DNA from: Arenibacter antarcticus
GTDB lineage: Bacteria > Bacteroidota > Bacteroidia > Flavobacteriales > Flavobacteriaceae
Direction: 5' to 3'
Length of the DNA: 64,000 nt
Assembly (NCBI RefSeq): GCF_041320605.1
Contig: NZ_CP166679.1
Span: forward strand, 2,280,001-2,344,000
The position numbers and the translations under genes are program-made. Each line of letters starts with the position of its first letter. The stretch's first letter is position 1. Below, piece after piece: positions 8,989-18,511 of the stretch. The notes beneath the pieces were generated by a model. It saw only the letters and a list, made by a program, of their open reading frames with translations, was not told where the DNA came from and did no database searches.

Positions 8989-10680
8989 ATGAAGAAATTA
9001 TATAAAAATATACTGGTATTGGTGCCGTGTTTCTTAATTATGTCATCATGTGATCATATTGAGGATATCAACGTAAGTCCAAACAATGCGGAGGACGTAT
9101 CTTCTAATTATGTGTTGACCTATGTGCTTACCGAAACGGCCAAAGCCTACAATAACCTCGGTAGGGACGGGAACAATATCTCTGGTGCGATGCAATATAC
9201 CCAGAGGGGTACTGATTTTCAAGCATTGAGGGTAAATAGCTATGATTGGGCCCCAGAAGGTTGGGGGAATTATTATGAAATACTCCGAAACAATGAAATT
9301 ATTTATAAAAAGGCTGTAGAAGAGGATCATAAGTTTTTTCAAGGGATTTCCTTGGTGATGAGATCCTTTATTTTTGGTCTGGTTACCGATTTGTACGGAG
9401 ATTGCCCTTATTCTGAGAGTCTGTCTGCCAATGAGGAAATATTTTTTCCAAAGTATGACGAACAAAAATTTATCTATAAAGGAATTCTTGAAGATTTGAG
9501 GACAGCCAATGAACTTTTGACCAATGTAGATTTAAGTACTAATTTAGTTGCCTCCTCAGCAGATGTTATCTATGGTGGTAATCCTGAGAAATGGCGCATG
9601 TTTGCTAATTCTCTACGGCTTAGATATGCTATGCGATTAGATAACAAACGTTCTGAGATGAATGCTTTGGGAATTAACACCGTTACGGAGTTTAAAGCGG
9701 CTAGTGATTTTGTTTTTCAGAGCGGATCCGATTCCGCCACTATGGAATTTTTAGGAGTATCCGATTATAATGCTGCTCCTGGAGGGTCTTTGAATTCCTC
9801 AAATCCTGGATTTGCATTTAAACCTTGCTCAACTATCGTAGATGAATTGGTGGGCCTTCAGGACCCGAGATTGGATCGTTGGGTGTTGCCCGTACTAAGA
9901 AAATGGGATACTTCTGTTACGGAGCCAACCCCTTTAGATTACGTCAATATTTATGGCGAACCACAGGATGTACTATTGGTGCCCCCTATTGCAGGGAATA
10001 CGTCGCCTATTAATTATTCACTTTATGTTGGTTTGCCTCCCGGTTTAGCAGGTAGTAATGCGCTTGTATACAATAGAGGAGGTGATACTAGTCAATATCC
10101 TACGGAAGGGATGCCCTATGTTTCCTTTTTGCACGGAAGGTATCGCGAGAATGTGGAAGATTACATAAAGGTGCGATTAATAACCTTTAGTGAAGTTGAA
10201 TTTTTGTTGGCTGAAGCGGCATTAAAAGGTGATTACGGTATTTCGGGTAGTGCAGAGGTACATTACCAAAATGCAATTAAGGCATCTTGGGAAGATTATG
10301 GGGTGGAATTGGCAAATTCAGGTAATGATTTTACCAGCTACTATAGCAATTTGGATGTGAACCTAAATGGAGCCACTAATAAATTGGAGCGTATTATTTC
10401 TCAAAAATGGATTTCTAGTTGGATGGGTATCGAGTCCTGGTTTGATTGGAGGAGAACAGGTTATCCAGATTTACAAACTGGGCCTGTTGCCTTATTTGGA
10501 GACAAGCTTCCTCTTAGGTTTATGTACCCGTCTCCCAATTTGGATCCTAAATATATTGCCAATTATAACGAAGCTGTAGATAGGTTGGAAAAAACACCTA
10601 ACGTGCCATCGGGGCAGAATGGAGATCATTCATATTCAAAAATGTGGTTGCTTCAAGGCACTAGTAAACCGTGGAATTAA
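8989..10680 (+). CDS. SusD-like surface glycan-binding lipoprotein (locus 1)
   Basis: 563 residues; the substrate-binding lid of the SusC transporter. A lipoprotein signal ends in LIMSSCDHIEDINVSPN, and the NVSPN start and overall pattern resemble the SusD-like_2 (PF12771) branch rather than the classical SusD/RagB form. Other recognisable parts are GDCPYSESL (about residue 137), NPEKWRMFANSLRLRYAMRL (TPR-like helix region) and FSEVEFLLAEAALKG near residue 405, a hallmark helix of the family. It lies 11 bases after susC and is followed by a strong bidirectional terminator, so it ends the operon. Confidence 0.93.
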   Translation: MKKLYKNILVLVPCFLIMSSCDHIEDINVSPNNAEDVSSNYVLTYVLTETAKAYNNLGRDGNNISGAMQYTQRGTDFQALRVNSYDWAPEGWGNYYEILRNNEIIYKKAVEEDHKFFQGISLVMRSFIFGLVTDLYGDCPYSESLSANEEIFFPKYDEQKFIYKGILEDLRTANELLTNVDLSTNLVASSADVIYGGNPEKWRMFANSLRLRYAMRLDNKRSEMNALGINTVTEFKAASDFVFQSGSDSATMEFLGVSDYNAAPGGSLNSSNPGFAFKPCSTIVDELVGLQDPRLDRWVLPVLRKWDTSVTEPTPLDYVNIYGEPQDVLLVPPIAGNTSPINYSLYVGLPPGLAGSNALVYNRGGDTSQYPTEGMPYVSFLHGRYRENVEDYIKVRLITFSEVEFLLAEAALKGDYGISGSAEVHYQNAIKASWEDYGVELANSGNDFTSYYSNLDVNLNGATNKLERIISQKWISSWMGIESWFDWRRTGYPDLQTGPVALFGDKLPLRFMYPSPNLDPKYIANYNEAVDRLEKTPNVPSGQNGDHSYSKMWLLQGTSKPWN

Positions 10681-10775
10681 AAATGGCCTAGAAAGACTTC
10701 CCCTTAATTGGTTGAAAGCTGATGTTAATTTATTACGGATGTCCTAATGGAGCTGGTTAAATTAATGTAGTAAAT

Positions 10776-10807
10776 AAAAACCTGTGAAGATATCTTCACA
10801 GGTTTTT
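10776..10807. terminator. Bidirectional intrinsic terminator
   Basis: AACCTGTGAAGAT and ATCTTCACAGGTT form a perfect inverted repeat centred at about 10791, flanked by A5 on the left and T5 on the right. It therefore has a T-tract on both strands. It sits between the converging susD (ending 10680) and gltD (ending 10846) and should terminate both. Confidence 0.9.
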
Positions 10808-10845
10808 ATATTTCTTTTAATGAATAAGAGTAATTTTTAGTGGGA

Positions 10846-12312
10846 TTAAACCCTTGGCAAATCGCCCTCTCCTTTTAACGGTAAATTAGAACTCCCCATT
10901 AGGAAAGCGTCTATATGGTGTGCGGCCTGTCTGCCTTCGGAGATAGCCCACACGATTAACGACTGTCCTCTTCTTTGATCACCGGCTACAAATACTCCCG
11001 GTACATTGGTCATATAATCGGCCTCACTTGCCCTTATATTGGTACGCATATCTGCTTTTAGGCCCAGCTGTTCCGCAATGGTCATTTCGGACCCTGTAAA
11101 CCCTAAGGCCAATAATGCCAATTCACATTTCCAATTCTTTTCGGTTCCAGGAATTTCCCTAAGTTGGGGTCGCTTTCCGGGTTCCGTAATCCATTCTACT
11201 TCCGACGTAATAAGTCCCATAAGATTCCCATTGGTGTCGCCTATAAATTTCTTTGTGGTAATACTAAAAAATCGTTCCACCCCTTCTTTATGGGAAGAAC
11301 TGGTGCGTAAACGCATCGGCCAAAAAGGCCATGGTTGATCTGTAGGTCGCTCCAAAGTTGGTTTCCCCAATATTTCAAAATTGGAAACAGAGGTAGCCCC
11401 ATGTCTGAAAGATGTTCCAATACAATCAGAACCTGTGTCCCCACCGCCAATTACGACCACATCTTTTCCGGTCGCTTTTATTTCTTCCCCAAGCTCCAAG
11501 ACTCCATCAACCCGTTTGTTATTTTGTTTTAAGAAGTCCATCGCTTGTACCACTCCTTTTAGATCTGCACCTTCTATGGGTAGGCCGCGGCGAACAGTAG
11601 CTCCACCAGTAAGGACAACGGCATCAAATTGGTCCTTGATTTCCGATGCCTGAAGATCTACACCAACATTGATCCCAGTTTTAAACTGTATGCCTTCTTC
11701 ATATAAAATGGTAACCCTTCGATCTATAATCTGCTTTTCCAATTTAAAGTCAGGAATGCCATATCGTAGAAGGCCACCTACTTTTTCGTCCCGCTCAAAT
11801 ACGGTCACCAAATGTCCGGCCCTGTTCAATTGTTGTGCAGCAGCTAAGCCGGCTGGTCCAGAACCAATAACCGCAACTGTTTTTCCTGTTCGTTTGCTAG
11901 GTGGTTTGGCAACTACCCATCCTTTTGAGAAAGCAGTTTCTACAATATTCTTTTCAATATTCTCTATAGAAACCGGATTTTCATTGATGCCTAAAACGCA
12001 AGCTTCCTCACATGGTGCTGGACACAACCTCCCCGTAAATTCCGGGAAATTGTTGGTTGAGTGCAATATTTCTGCCGCTTTCTCCCATTTTCCACGGTAC
12101 ACCGCATCATTAAAATCTGGGATAAGGTTGCCCAAAGGACAGCCGCTATGACAAAAAGGGATACCACAATCCATACACCTTGCGCCCTGATCTTTTAATT
12201 CTTTTTCTTTTAAGGGAAGGGTAAATTCCCTGTAATGAGTTATTCTTTCTGCTACTGGAGCGTAATCCTCTACTTTTCTATCGAATTCCAAAAATCCTGT
12301 TATCTTTCCCAT
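10846..12312 (-). CDS. gltD: Glutamate synthase, small (beta) subunit
   Basis: 488 residues; passes electrons from NADPH to the large subunit for glutamine-dependent glutamate synthesis. The N-terminal iron-sulfur region has C46, C49, C54 and C58 (CMDCGIPFCHSGC) and C97, C101 and C105. An FAD-binding GSGPAG motif starts at residue 150 and a second nucleotide-binding motif VVIGGGDTGSDC lies near residue 285. The GDQRRGQSLIVWAISEGRQAA block near the C-terminus is typical. It starts 7 bases after the gltB stop codon, so gltB and gltD form one leftward operon. Length and motifs are complete. Confidence 0.97.
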   Translation of the reverse strand: MGKITGFLEFDRKVEDYAPVAERITHYREFTLPLKEKELKDQGARCMDCGIPFCHSGCPLGNLIPDFNDAVYRGKWEKAAEILHSTNNFPEFTGRLCPAPCEEACVLGINENPVSIENIEKNIVETAFSKGWVVAKPPSKRTGKTVAVIGSGPAGLAAAQQLNRAGHLVTVFERDEKVGGLLRYGIPDFKLEKQIIDRRVTILYEEGIQFKTGINVGVDLQASEIKDQFDAVVLTGGATVRRGLPIEGADLKGVVQAMDFLKQNNKRVDGVLELGEEIKATGKDVVVIGGGDTGSDCIGTSFRHGATSVSNFEILGKPTLERPTDQPWPFWPMRLRTSSSHKEGVERFFSITTKKFIGDTNGNLMGLITSEVEWITEPGKRPQLREIPGTEKNWKCELALLALGFTGSEMTIAEQLGLKADMRTNIRASEADYMTNVPGVFVAGDQRRGQSLIVWAISEGRQAAHHIDAFLMGSSNLPLKGEGDLPRV

Positions 12313-12319
12313 GTTTCGA

Positions 12320-15300
12320 TTATATAGTTTCTAGTTTTTCTTTTTCCATCCTAAGCAATGCCTGTTTGTATTCTTCCGGGAATATTCGAATAAATTTCGT
12401 TAGACATTCTTCCCAATTTTCCAATATCCGTTGGGCAATTGGGCTAAGTGTGGCATTGTAATGATTTTCTATCAACTCCTTTAGTTCTGCAATATCCGTG
12501 TCATCTTCTACCGTTAACAGGTTAAGTGACTCTGTATTGCAATTCTTTTTAAAAGTGTTTTTTTCATCAAAAACATAGGCAATTCCACCGCTCATTCCAG
12601 CCCCGAAATTTCTTCCCACTTCTCCTAGGATTACGGTAATTCCACCGGTCATATACTCACAGCCGTGATCCCCAATTCCCTCTACTACGGCTTTGGCGCC
12701 AGAGTTTCGTACACAAAACCGTTCCCCGGCCTTACCGTTTATATACGCTTCTCCAGAAGTGGCACCGTAAAGGGAAACGTTACCTGTAATAACATTTTCC
12801 TCCGGTTTTAAGGTGGACTTATAAGGGACTTTAATGACTAATTTTGCTCCGGAAAGGCCTTTTCCAAGGTAATCATTAGTATTGCCGTTTACGATCATGG
12901 TAAGTCCTTTGGTGGCAAAGGCCCCAAAACTTTGTCCTGCCGAACCAGTAAAATTTAATTTCAATGTATTTGTTGGAAGTCCTTCCGCACCATATATCTT
13001 GGAGATTTCGTTACTTATAATAGCTCCTACGGCCCTGTCTGTGTTATGAATAGGGAAATCCAAGGAAATTTTTTCCTTTCTGAACAAAGCCGGATGTGCT
13101 TTTTCCAAAATTTCAAACTCAATGGACTTCTCAATATCGTGCTGTTGCTTCTGGGTATTGTGAAATTTTGTGCCAATGGGAACATCTACCTTATGTAAAA
13201 TTGGAGTTAGGTCTATACCAGCTGCCTTGTAATGGGCAAGGACTTTTTTGCGATCTAATTTCTGTACCTGTCCCACCATTTCATTGATGGTCCTAAAACC
13301 TAATTGAGCCATTATTTCACGTAGCTCCTGGGCTACAAAATACATATAGTTGACTACGTGTTCTGGTTTTCCTTCAAATTTCTTACGCAATTCTGGGTTT
13401 TGCGTGGCGATGCCTACAGGGCAGGTATTTAGATGACAAACCCGCATCATTATACATCCTGAGGCGACCAATGGTGCGGTTGCAAATCCAAATTCCTCTG
13501 CTCCCAATAAACAGGCAATAGCGACATCCCTACCTGTTTTTAACTGACCGTCGCATTCCAAGACTACTCTATTTCTTAGGTCGTTCATGACCAAGGTTTG
13601 TTGTGCTTCTGCAATTCCCAATTCCCAGGGTAATCCTGCATGTTTTAAAGAGGTGAGTGGTGATGCTCCGGTACCACCATCATGGCCCGAAATCAGAATA
13701 ACATCCGCCCTTGCTTTGGAAACTCCTGCCGCCACGGTACCAACACCTATTTCAGAAACTAGTTTTACGTTGATCCTTGCTTTTCGGTTAGCCGATTTTA
13801 AATCGAAAATTAACTGCGACAGATCTTCAATGGAATAGATGTCATGATGTGGAGGGGGTGAAATTAATCCCACATATGGAGTGGAATTCCTAGTCTTGGC
13901 AATAGATGGATTCACCTTTGCTCCCGGTAATTGTCCGCCTTCCCCAGGCTTTGCACCCTGTGCCATTTTAATCTGGATTTCCTTGGCACTGGTCAAATAA
14001 TTGGAGGTTACTCCAAATCTTCCCGATGCTACCTGCTTGATGGCGCTATTGCTCCAATCCCCTGATTGGTTCTTGTAAAAACGCTCAGCATCTTCCCCGC
14101 CTTCCCCAGAATTACTTTTTCCGCCTATCCTGTTCATGGCTATTGCCAGATTCTCGTGAGCTTCCATACTGATGGAACCATAAGACATTGCTCCTGTTTT
14201 AAATCGCTTGACAATTTCGGTCCACGGTTCAACCTCGTCCAAAGGTATAGGGTCGTAGTTAGAAAACTCGAACAGACCGCGAATAGTCATTAGGTGTTTC
14301 GATTGTTCGTTAATCAATTCCGAAAACTCCTTAAAGGATTTGGGTTCATTATTTCTTACGGCTTGTTGAAGTTTGGCAATGGTCATTGGATTAAACATGT
14401 GTTTTTCTCCGTCCCTTCGCCAGCGATATTGTCCGCCAATTTCCAAATCCAAATCCGCAGGGATTTTTTGGTCATTATAGGCTTTCCTATGACGTATGGA
14501 AATTTCCTTTTCAATTTCATACAAACCGATACCTTGGATCCGTGTTGGCGTATTGGGGAAGTATTTGTCTACTGCCTTGGTGTTAATTCCAATACATTCA
14601 AACAGTTGAGAGCCACGGTAAGAGTTTAAGGTGGAGATCCCTATTTTATTCATCACTTTAAGAACCCCTTTGCCCACTGCCTTATTGTAATTTTTAATGG
14701 CCTCTTCTATGGAGTATTCAGTGATATCTTGTTCTTCAATTTGTTCGGCAATAATTTCATTTACCATATAGGGATTGATCGCGCTTGCGCCAAATCCGAA
14801 TAATAATGCAAAATGATGTATCTCCCGTGGTTCCGCCGATTCTATGATGATACTCAATTTTGAGCGTTTCCCAATCCGTTGTAGGCTGCTGTTTAAAAAG
14901 GAACAGGCCAGTAAAGCTGGGATTGGGGCTTTTTCACTACTTACATTTCTATCCGATAGGATGATGATATTGGTGCCTTCGTCTATCGCTGTTTCCGCCT
15001 GATCCAAAATAGATTGTAGTGCATCTTCTAAGCCGTTATGACCTTTGTCGATGTCATAGAGCATGGGGATGGAAACTATCTTAAAATGGGGGCTAACATC
15101 GTAATTTTTTATTTTATCCAGATCTTCTTTGGAAATTACCGGATTTTGGATTTTCAACTTTCTACAATGCAGCTCGGAAAATTCAAAAATATTCTGGTCG
15201 CCGCCTAAAGTAAGACTAATGTCTGTAATAAGTTCTTCCCGGATACCATCTAAAGGAGGGTTGGTGACCTGTGCGAACAATTGTTTAAAATAGTTGTAGA

Positions 15301-16828
15301 TCAATTGAGGACGCTCAGAAAGAACTGCAATAGGGGTATCGGATCCCATAGATCCCAAAGGTTCCTTTGCACTTTTGCCCATAGGAAGAATAATGGTATC
15401 TAGGTCTTCCAAAGTATAGCCAAAAATGGATTTTCTTTTTTGTACTGAAGCTTCGTTCAAGAACAGTGGACAGTCGTTGTATGGAATATCCTTAAGATGC
15501 ACTAAATTGTTCGCCAACCATTCCTTATAAGGATGCCTTACTGCAATTTCTTCCTTAATTTCCTCGTCATTAATAATGCGGCCTTCTTCCATGTTTACCA
15601 AGAACATTTTTCCTGGCTCTAATCTACCGTGAAGGGCAATATTCTCTGGAGCAATATCCATTACCCCAACTTCGGACGACATAATAACAAAACCATCTTT
15701 GGTGACGGAATATCTAGAGGGGCGTAATCCGTTCCTATCCAGCACGGCCCCTATGTAGTTTCCATCGGTAAACGGAATGGAGGCAGGTCCGTCCCAAGGT
15801 TCCATTAAACAAGAGTGATATTCGTAGAAGGCTTTTTTTGCCTCCGACATTTCAGCATTTTTTTCCCAAGCCTCGGGTACCAATATCATCATTACTTCTG
15901 GGAGCGACCTCCCGGTCATCAATAATAACTCTACCACCATGTCCATAGTGGCTGAATCGGATTTTCCCGGTAATATAATAGGAATGATATTTTTTATTTC
16001 ATCCCCAAACCAATCGCTTTTCATGAGTTCTTCTCTAGAACGCATTCTGGACACGTTGCCTCTTAGAGTGTTTATTTCCCCGTTATGGCACATATATCTG
16101 AAGGGTTGTGCTAGGTCCCACGTGGGAAATGTGTTGGTTGAAAATCGTTGGTGTACCAAGGCCAATCTGGTCACTACCCTTGGATCCATTAGGTCTCTGT
16201 AATAAAGACTGATGTCCTCTGGCATTAGTAGCCCCTTAAAGATGATTATTTTGGTTGAAAGACTAGGGACATAGAAAAAATTGCTTTCAGAAAGTTTGGA
16301 ATTGTTAATGGTGTGCTCCGTTACTTTCCTAGCTATAAATAATTTTAAATTAAAATTAAAGTAGTCTTGATCCTCGTCTTGTTTGGCAATAAACAACTGT
16401 TTTAGAAAAGGTTCTGTTTCGGCCGCTATTCTACCGGGAATGGATCTGTTTACGGGTACATCCCTCCATCCCAGAAATTGTAAACCTTGTTTTTTTATAT
16501 TTTCTTCGAAAGTCTGGATGCAGAAATTTCTCTGATTTTCTTTCTGTGGCAAGAAGATGTTGCCCACAGCGTAATTTCCTGGGGCTGGTAATTCAAAATC
16601 GCATACTTCTTGAAAGAAATTATGGGGAATATCTACAAGGATTCCAGCGCCATCACCTGTTTTTCCATCAGAACTGACCGCGCCACGGTGCTCTAATTTT
16701 TCCAATATTTCTAAAGCCTTATGGATAATATCGTTCGATTTTTCTCCTTTTAGGCTACAGATAAAGCCAGCTCCACAGTTATCATGTTCAAACTCCGGAA
16801 GGTATAAACCTTGTTTTTTCAACTTCAT
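12320..16828 (-). CDS. gltB: Glutamate synthase, large (alpha) subunit
   Basis: 1502 residues; converts glutamine plus 2-oxoglutarate to two glutamates in nitrogen assimilation. Cys18 in DNCGAGF is the expected N-terminal nucleophile after removal of a 17-residue leader, heading the class II glutaminase domain (to about residue 430). The central and FMN-binding synthase domains follow, with KPGEGGQLPGAKV and SGHDGGTGASPL. The 3Fe-4S ligands are C1125, C1131 and C1136 (CIMMRVCHLNTC). A C-terminal GXGXG beta-helix (AGQSFGAFATKG to GAGMSGG) ends the protein. It is the first gene of the gltBD operon. Confidence 0.98.
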   Translation of the reverse strand: MKLKKQGLYLPEFEHDNCGAGFICSLKGEKSNDIIHKALEILEKLEHRGAVSSDGKTGDGAGILVDIPHNFFQEVCDFELPAPGNYAVGNIFLPQKENQRNFCIQTFEENIKKQGLQFLGWRDVPVNRSIPGRIAAETEPFLKQLFIAKQDEDQDYFNFNLKLFIARKVTEHTINNSKLSESNFFYVPSLSTKIIIFKGLLMPEDISLYYRDLMDPRVVTRLALVHQRFSTNTFPTWDLAQPFRYMCHNGEINTLRGNVSRMRSREELMKSDWFGDEIKNIIPIILPGKSDSATMDMVVELLLMTGRSLPEVMMILVPEAWEKNAEMSEAKKAFYEYHSCLMEPWDGPASIPFTDGNYIGAVLDRNGLRPSRYSVTKDGFVIMSSEVGVMDIAPENIALHGRLEPGKMFLVNMEEGRIINDEEIKEEIAVRHPYKEWLANNLVHLKDIPYNDCPLFLNEASVQKRKSIFGYTLEDLDTIILPMGKSAKEPLGSMGSDTPIAVLSERPQLIYNYFKQLFAQVTNPPLDGIREELITDISLTLGGDQNIFEFSELHCRKLKIQNPVISKEDLDKIKNYDVSPHFKIVSIPMLYDIDKGHNGLEDALQSILDQAETAIDEGTNIIILSDRNVSSEKAPIPALLACSFLNSSLQRIGKRSKLSIIIESAEPREIHHFALLFGFGASAINPYMVNEIIAEQIEEQDITEYSIEEAIKNYNKAVGKGVLKVMNKIGISTLNSYRGSQLFECIGINTKAVDKYFPNTPTRIQGIGLYEIEKEISIRHRKAYNDQKIPADLDLEIGGQYRWRRDGEKHMFNPMTIAKLQQAVRNNEPKSFKEFSELINEQSKHLMTIRGLFEFSNYDPIPLDEVEPWTEIVKRFKTGAMSYGSISMEAHENLAIAMNRIGGKSNSGEGGEDAERFYKNQSGDWSNSAIKQVASGRFGVTSNYLTSAKEIQIKMAQGAKPGEGGQLPGAKVNPSIAKTRNSTPYVGLISPPPHHDIYSIEDLSQLIFDLKSANRKARINVKLVSEIGVGTVAAGVSKARADVILISGHDGGTGASPLTSLKHAGLPWELGIAEAQQTLVMNDLRNRVVLECDGQLKTGRDVAIACLLGAEEFGFATAPLVASGCIMMRVCHLNTCPVGIATQNPELRKKFEGKPEHVVNYMYFVAQELREIMAQLGFRTINEMVGQVQKLDRKKVLAHYKAAGIDLTPILHKVDVPIGTKFHNTQKQQHDIEKSIEFEILEKAHPALFRKEKISLDFPIHNTDRAVGAIISNEISKIYGAEGLPTNTLKLNFTGSAGQSFGAFATKGLTMIVNGNTNDYLGKGLSGAKLVIKVPYKSTLKPEENVITGNVSLYGATSGEAYINGKAGERFCVRNSGAKAVVEGIGDHGCEYMTGGITVILGEVGRNFGAGMSGGIAYVFDEKNTFKKNCNTESLNLLTVEDDTDIAELKELIENHYNATLSPIAQRILENWEECLTKFIRIFPEEYKQALLRMEKEKLETI

Positions 16829-16845
16829 ATATTATGATATTTATT

Positions 16846-16853
16846 CAAAAATA
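16846..16853 (-). promoter_or_regulatory. Likely gltB promoter -7 element
   Basis: On the minus strand this reads TATTTTTG, matching the Bacteroidota -7 consensus TAnnTTTG. It lies about 18 bases before the gltB start codon, giving a very short leader. A TTG about 21 bases further upstream could be the -33 element. The remainder of 16854-17140 is AT-rich and shows no gene. Confidence 0.4.
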
Positions 16854-17140
16854 CCGAAATATATGCATTTAATGCAATGTTGTATCAATTAATTAGCAAT
16901 AAATTCATCGTTTGCAATAAAACGTTAAAAAAAATGTAAATTAATGTATTTGCGTATTTAAAATTAAGATTATGATAAATGTGACGGTATTAAAGGGAGG
17001 TAGTTCCGTTTTTTCGTGCTTGTCCTATATTTTTCAGGTAAAAATATCGCTATTAATAAATAGGGGGGTGCTGAAAAGAAGAAGTAGTACTTGATCTTGG
17101 TTTAGGATTTGTTACTTACTATAAGTCCATATCAATTGAT

Positions 17141-18283
17141 TTAATCCCTCAAAATACTTCTTGAAATAATAATTTTTTGGATTTCCGAGGTGCCTTCATA
17201 GATTTGGGTAATCTTGGCATCGCGCATCATGCGTTCCACATGGTAATCCTTTACAAAACCGTTGCCACCATGGATCTGAACCGCTTCAATGCTAGTTGCC
17301 ATGGCAACTTCTGACGCATAAAGTTTGGCCATTGCGCCCGAAATATCATAATTGTTCCCTTGATCCTTATCCCATGCCGCCTTGTATACCATGTGTCTTG
17401 CAGCCTCAATTTGCGTATGCATATCTGCTAATTTGAACGCAATGGCCTGGTGATTACCTATTGCAGTGCCAAATGTCTTCCTTTCCTTTGCGTATTTCAA
17501 GGAAAGTTCATAAGCGCCGGCTGCAATTCCTAGGGCCTGTGCTGCAATTCCAATTCTTCCTCCAGCCAAAGTCTTCATGGCGAACTTAAAGCCAAATCCA
17601 TCTTCGCCGATTCTATTTTCCTTGGGAACCTTAACATCGTTGAAGACTAGGGAATGAGTATCGCTACCGCGAATACCAAGTTTGTTTTCTTTTGGGCCAA
17701 TTTCAAATCCCGCCATTCCCTTTTCCACAATAAGTGCGTTAATGCCCTTGTGTCCTTTTTCTATATCGGTTTGTGCTATTACTAAATAAATTTCGGCTGA
17801 GTTACCATTGGTTATCCAGTTTTTGGTGCCGTTTAGTAAATAGTGATCTCCTTTATCCAGTGCTGTTGTTTTTTGGGAAGTAGCATCGCTACCTGCTTCA
17901 GGTTCCGAAAGGCAAAAGGCGCCAATGCATTTTCCGCTCGCCAATTTTGTGAGATATTTTTCTTTTTGTGCTTCACTACCAAAGATTTCCAGGCCCCAGC
18001 ACACCAATGAATTATTGACCGATACAACAACGGAGGAAGATGCGTCTACCTTGGAAAGTTCTTCCATTACCAATGCATAGGAGATGGTGTCCAATCCGCT
18101 TCCACCGTATTTTGGATCTACCATCATGCCAAGAAATCCAAGTTCCCCCATTTTTTTTACCTGTTCGGCAGGAAATCTCTGTGCATCGTCCCTCTCAACA
18201 ACTCCAGGGAGAAGTTCGGATTGTGCAAAATCCCGTGCTGCTTGCTGTATCATTAATTGTTCTTCCGATAGTGTAAAATCCAT
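17141..18283 (-). CDS. Acyl-CoA dehydrogenase (short-chain/butyryl type)
   Basis: 380 residues, the usual length for the family. Oxidises acyl-CoA to enoyl-CoA with FAD. The N-terminal helical domain starts MDFTLSEEQLMIQQAARDFA. The middle beta domain has CIGAFCLSEPEAGSDATS and WITNG, which contact FAD and substrate. The C-terminal helical domain ends YEGTSEIQKIIISRSILRD, where E363 is the likely catalytic base as in short-chain and butyryl-CoA dehydrogenases. It stands alone, divergent from the dehydrogenase gene at 18512. A TATATTTG element on the minus strand at 18309-18316 is a possible promoter. Chain-length preference is inferred from similarity only. Confidence 0.95.
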   Translation of the reverse strand: MDFTLSEEQLMIQQAARDFAQSELLPGVVERDDAQRFPAEQVKKMGELGFLGMMVDPKYGGSGLDTISYALVMEELSKVDASSSVVVSVNNSLVCWGLEIFGSEAQKEKYLTKLASGKCIGAFCLSEPEAGSDATSQKTTALDKGDHYLLNGTKNWITNGNSAEIYLVIAQTDIEKGHKGINALIVEKGMAGFEIGPKENKLGIRGSDTHSLVFNDVKVPKENRIGEDGFGFKFAMKTLAGGRIGIAAQALGIAAGAYELSLKYAKERKTFGTAIGNHQAIAFKLADMHTQIEAARHMVYKAAWDKDQGNNYDISGAMAKLYASEVAMATSIEAVQIHGGNGFVKDYHVERMMRDAKITQIYEGTSEIQKIIISRSILRD

Positions 18284-18374
18284 TATAAAATAAATTATGA
18301 GATTGTACCAAATATACGAGTATACAATGAAATAATTATGGTGAATAAAAAGATTAAAACCTGATCTATATTTT

Positions 18375-18382
18375 TATATTTG
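18375..18382 (+). promoter_or_regulatory. Possible -7 element for the dehydrogenase gene at 18512
   Basis: TATATTTG matches TAnnTTTG exactly, on the strand of the downstream dehydrogenase gene. No good -33 TTTG is seen at the expected distance, and the implied leader is about 125 bases, so this is tentative. Confidence 0.3.
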
Positions 18383-18511
18383 TTGGTTAGGAGGATTAAG
18401 GATTGTACAACCATTTATTTGTTATGAAACAACACTAGCTATAAGTTCAGGAAAATTGGAATTAGGAGTTTAGAGTGTTGGAATTATAAAAAACAAAATC
18501 ACATCAACAAA

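Noticed and set aside
11039-16202. Several 60-160-codon plus-strand frames across gltD and gltB
   Set aside because: They are antisense shadows of two well-conserved genes.
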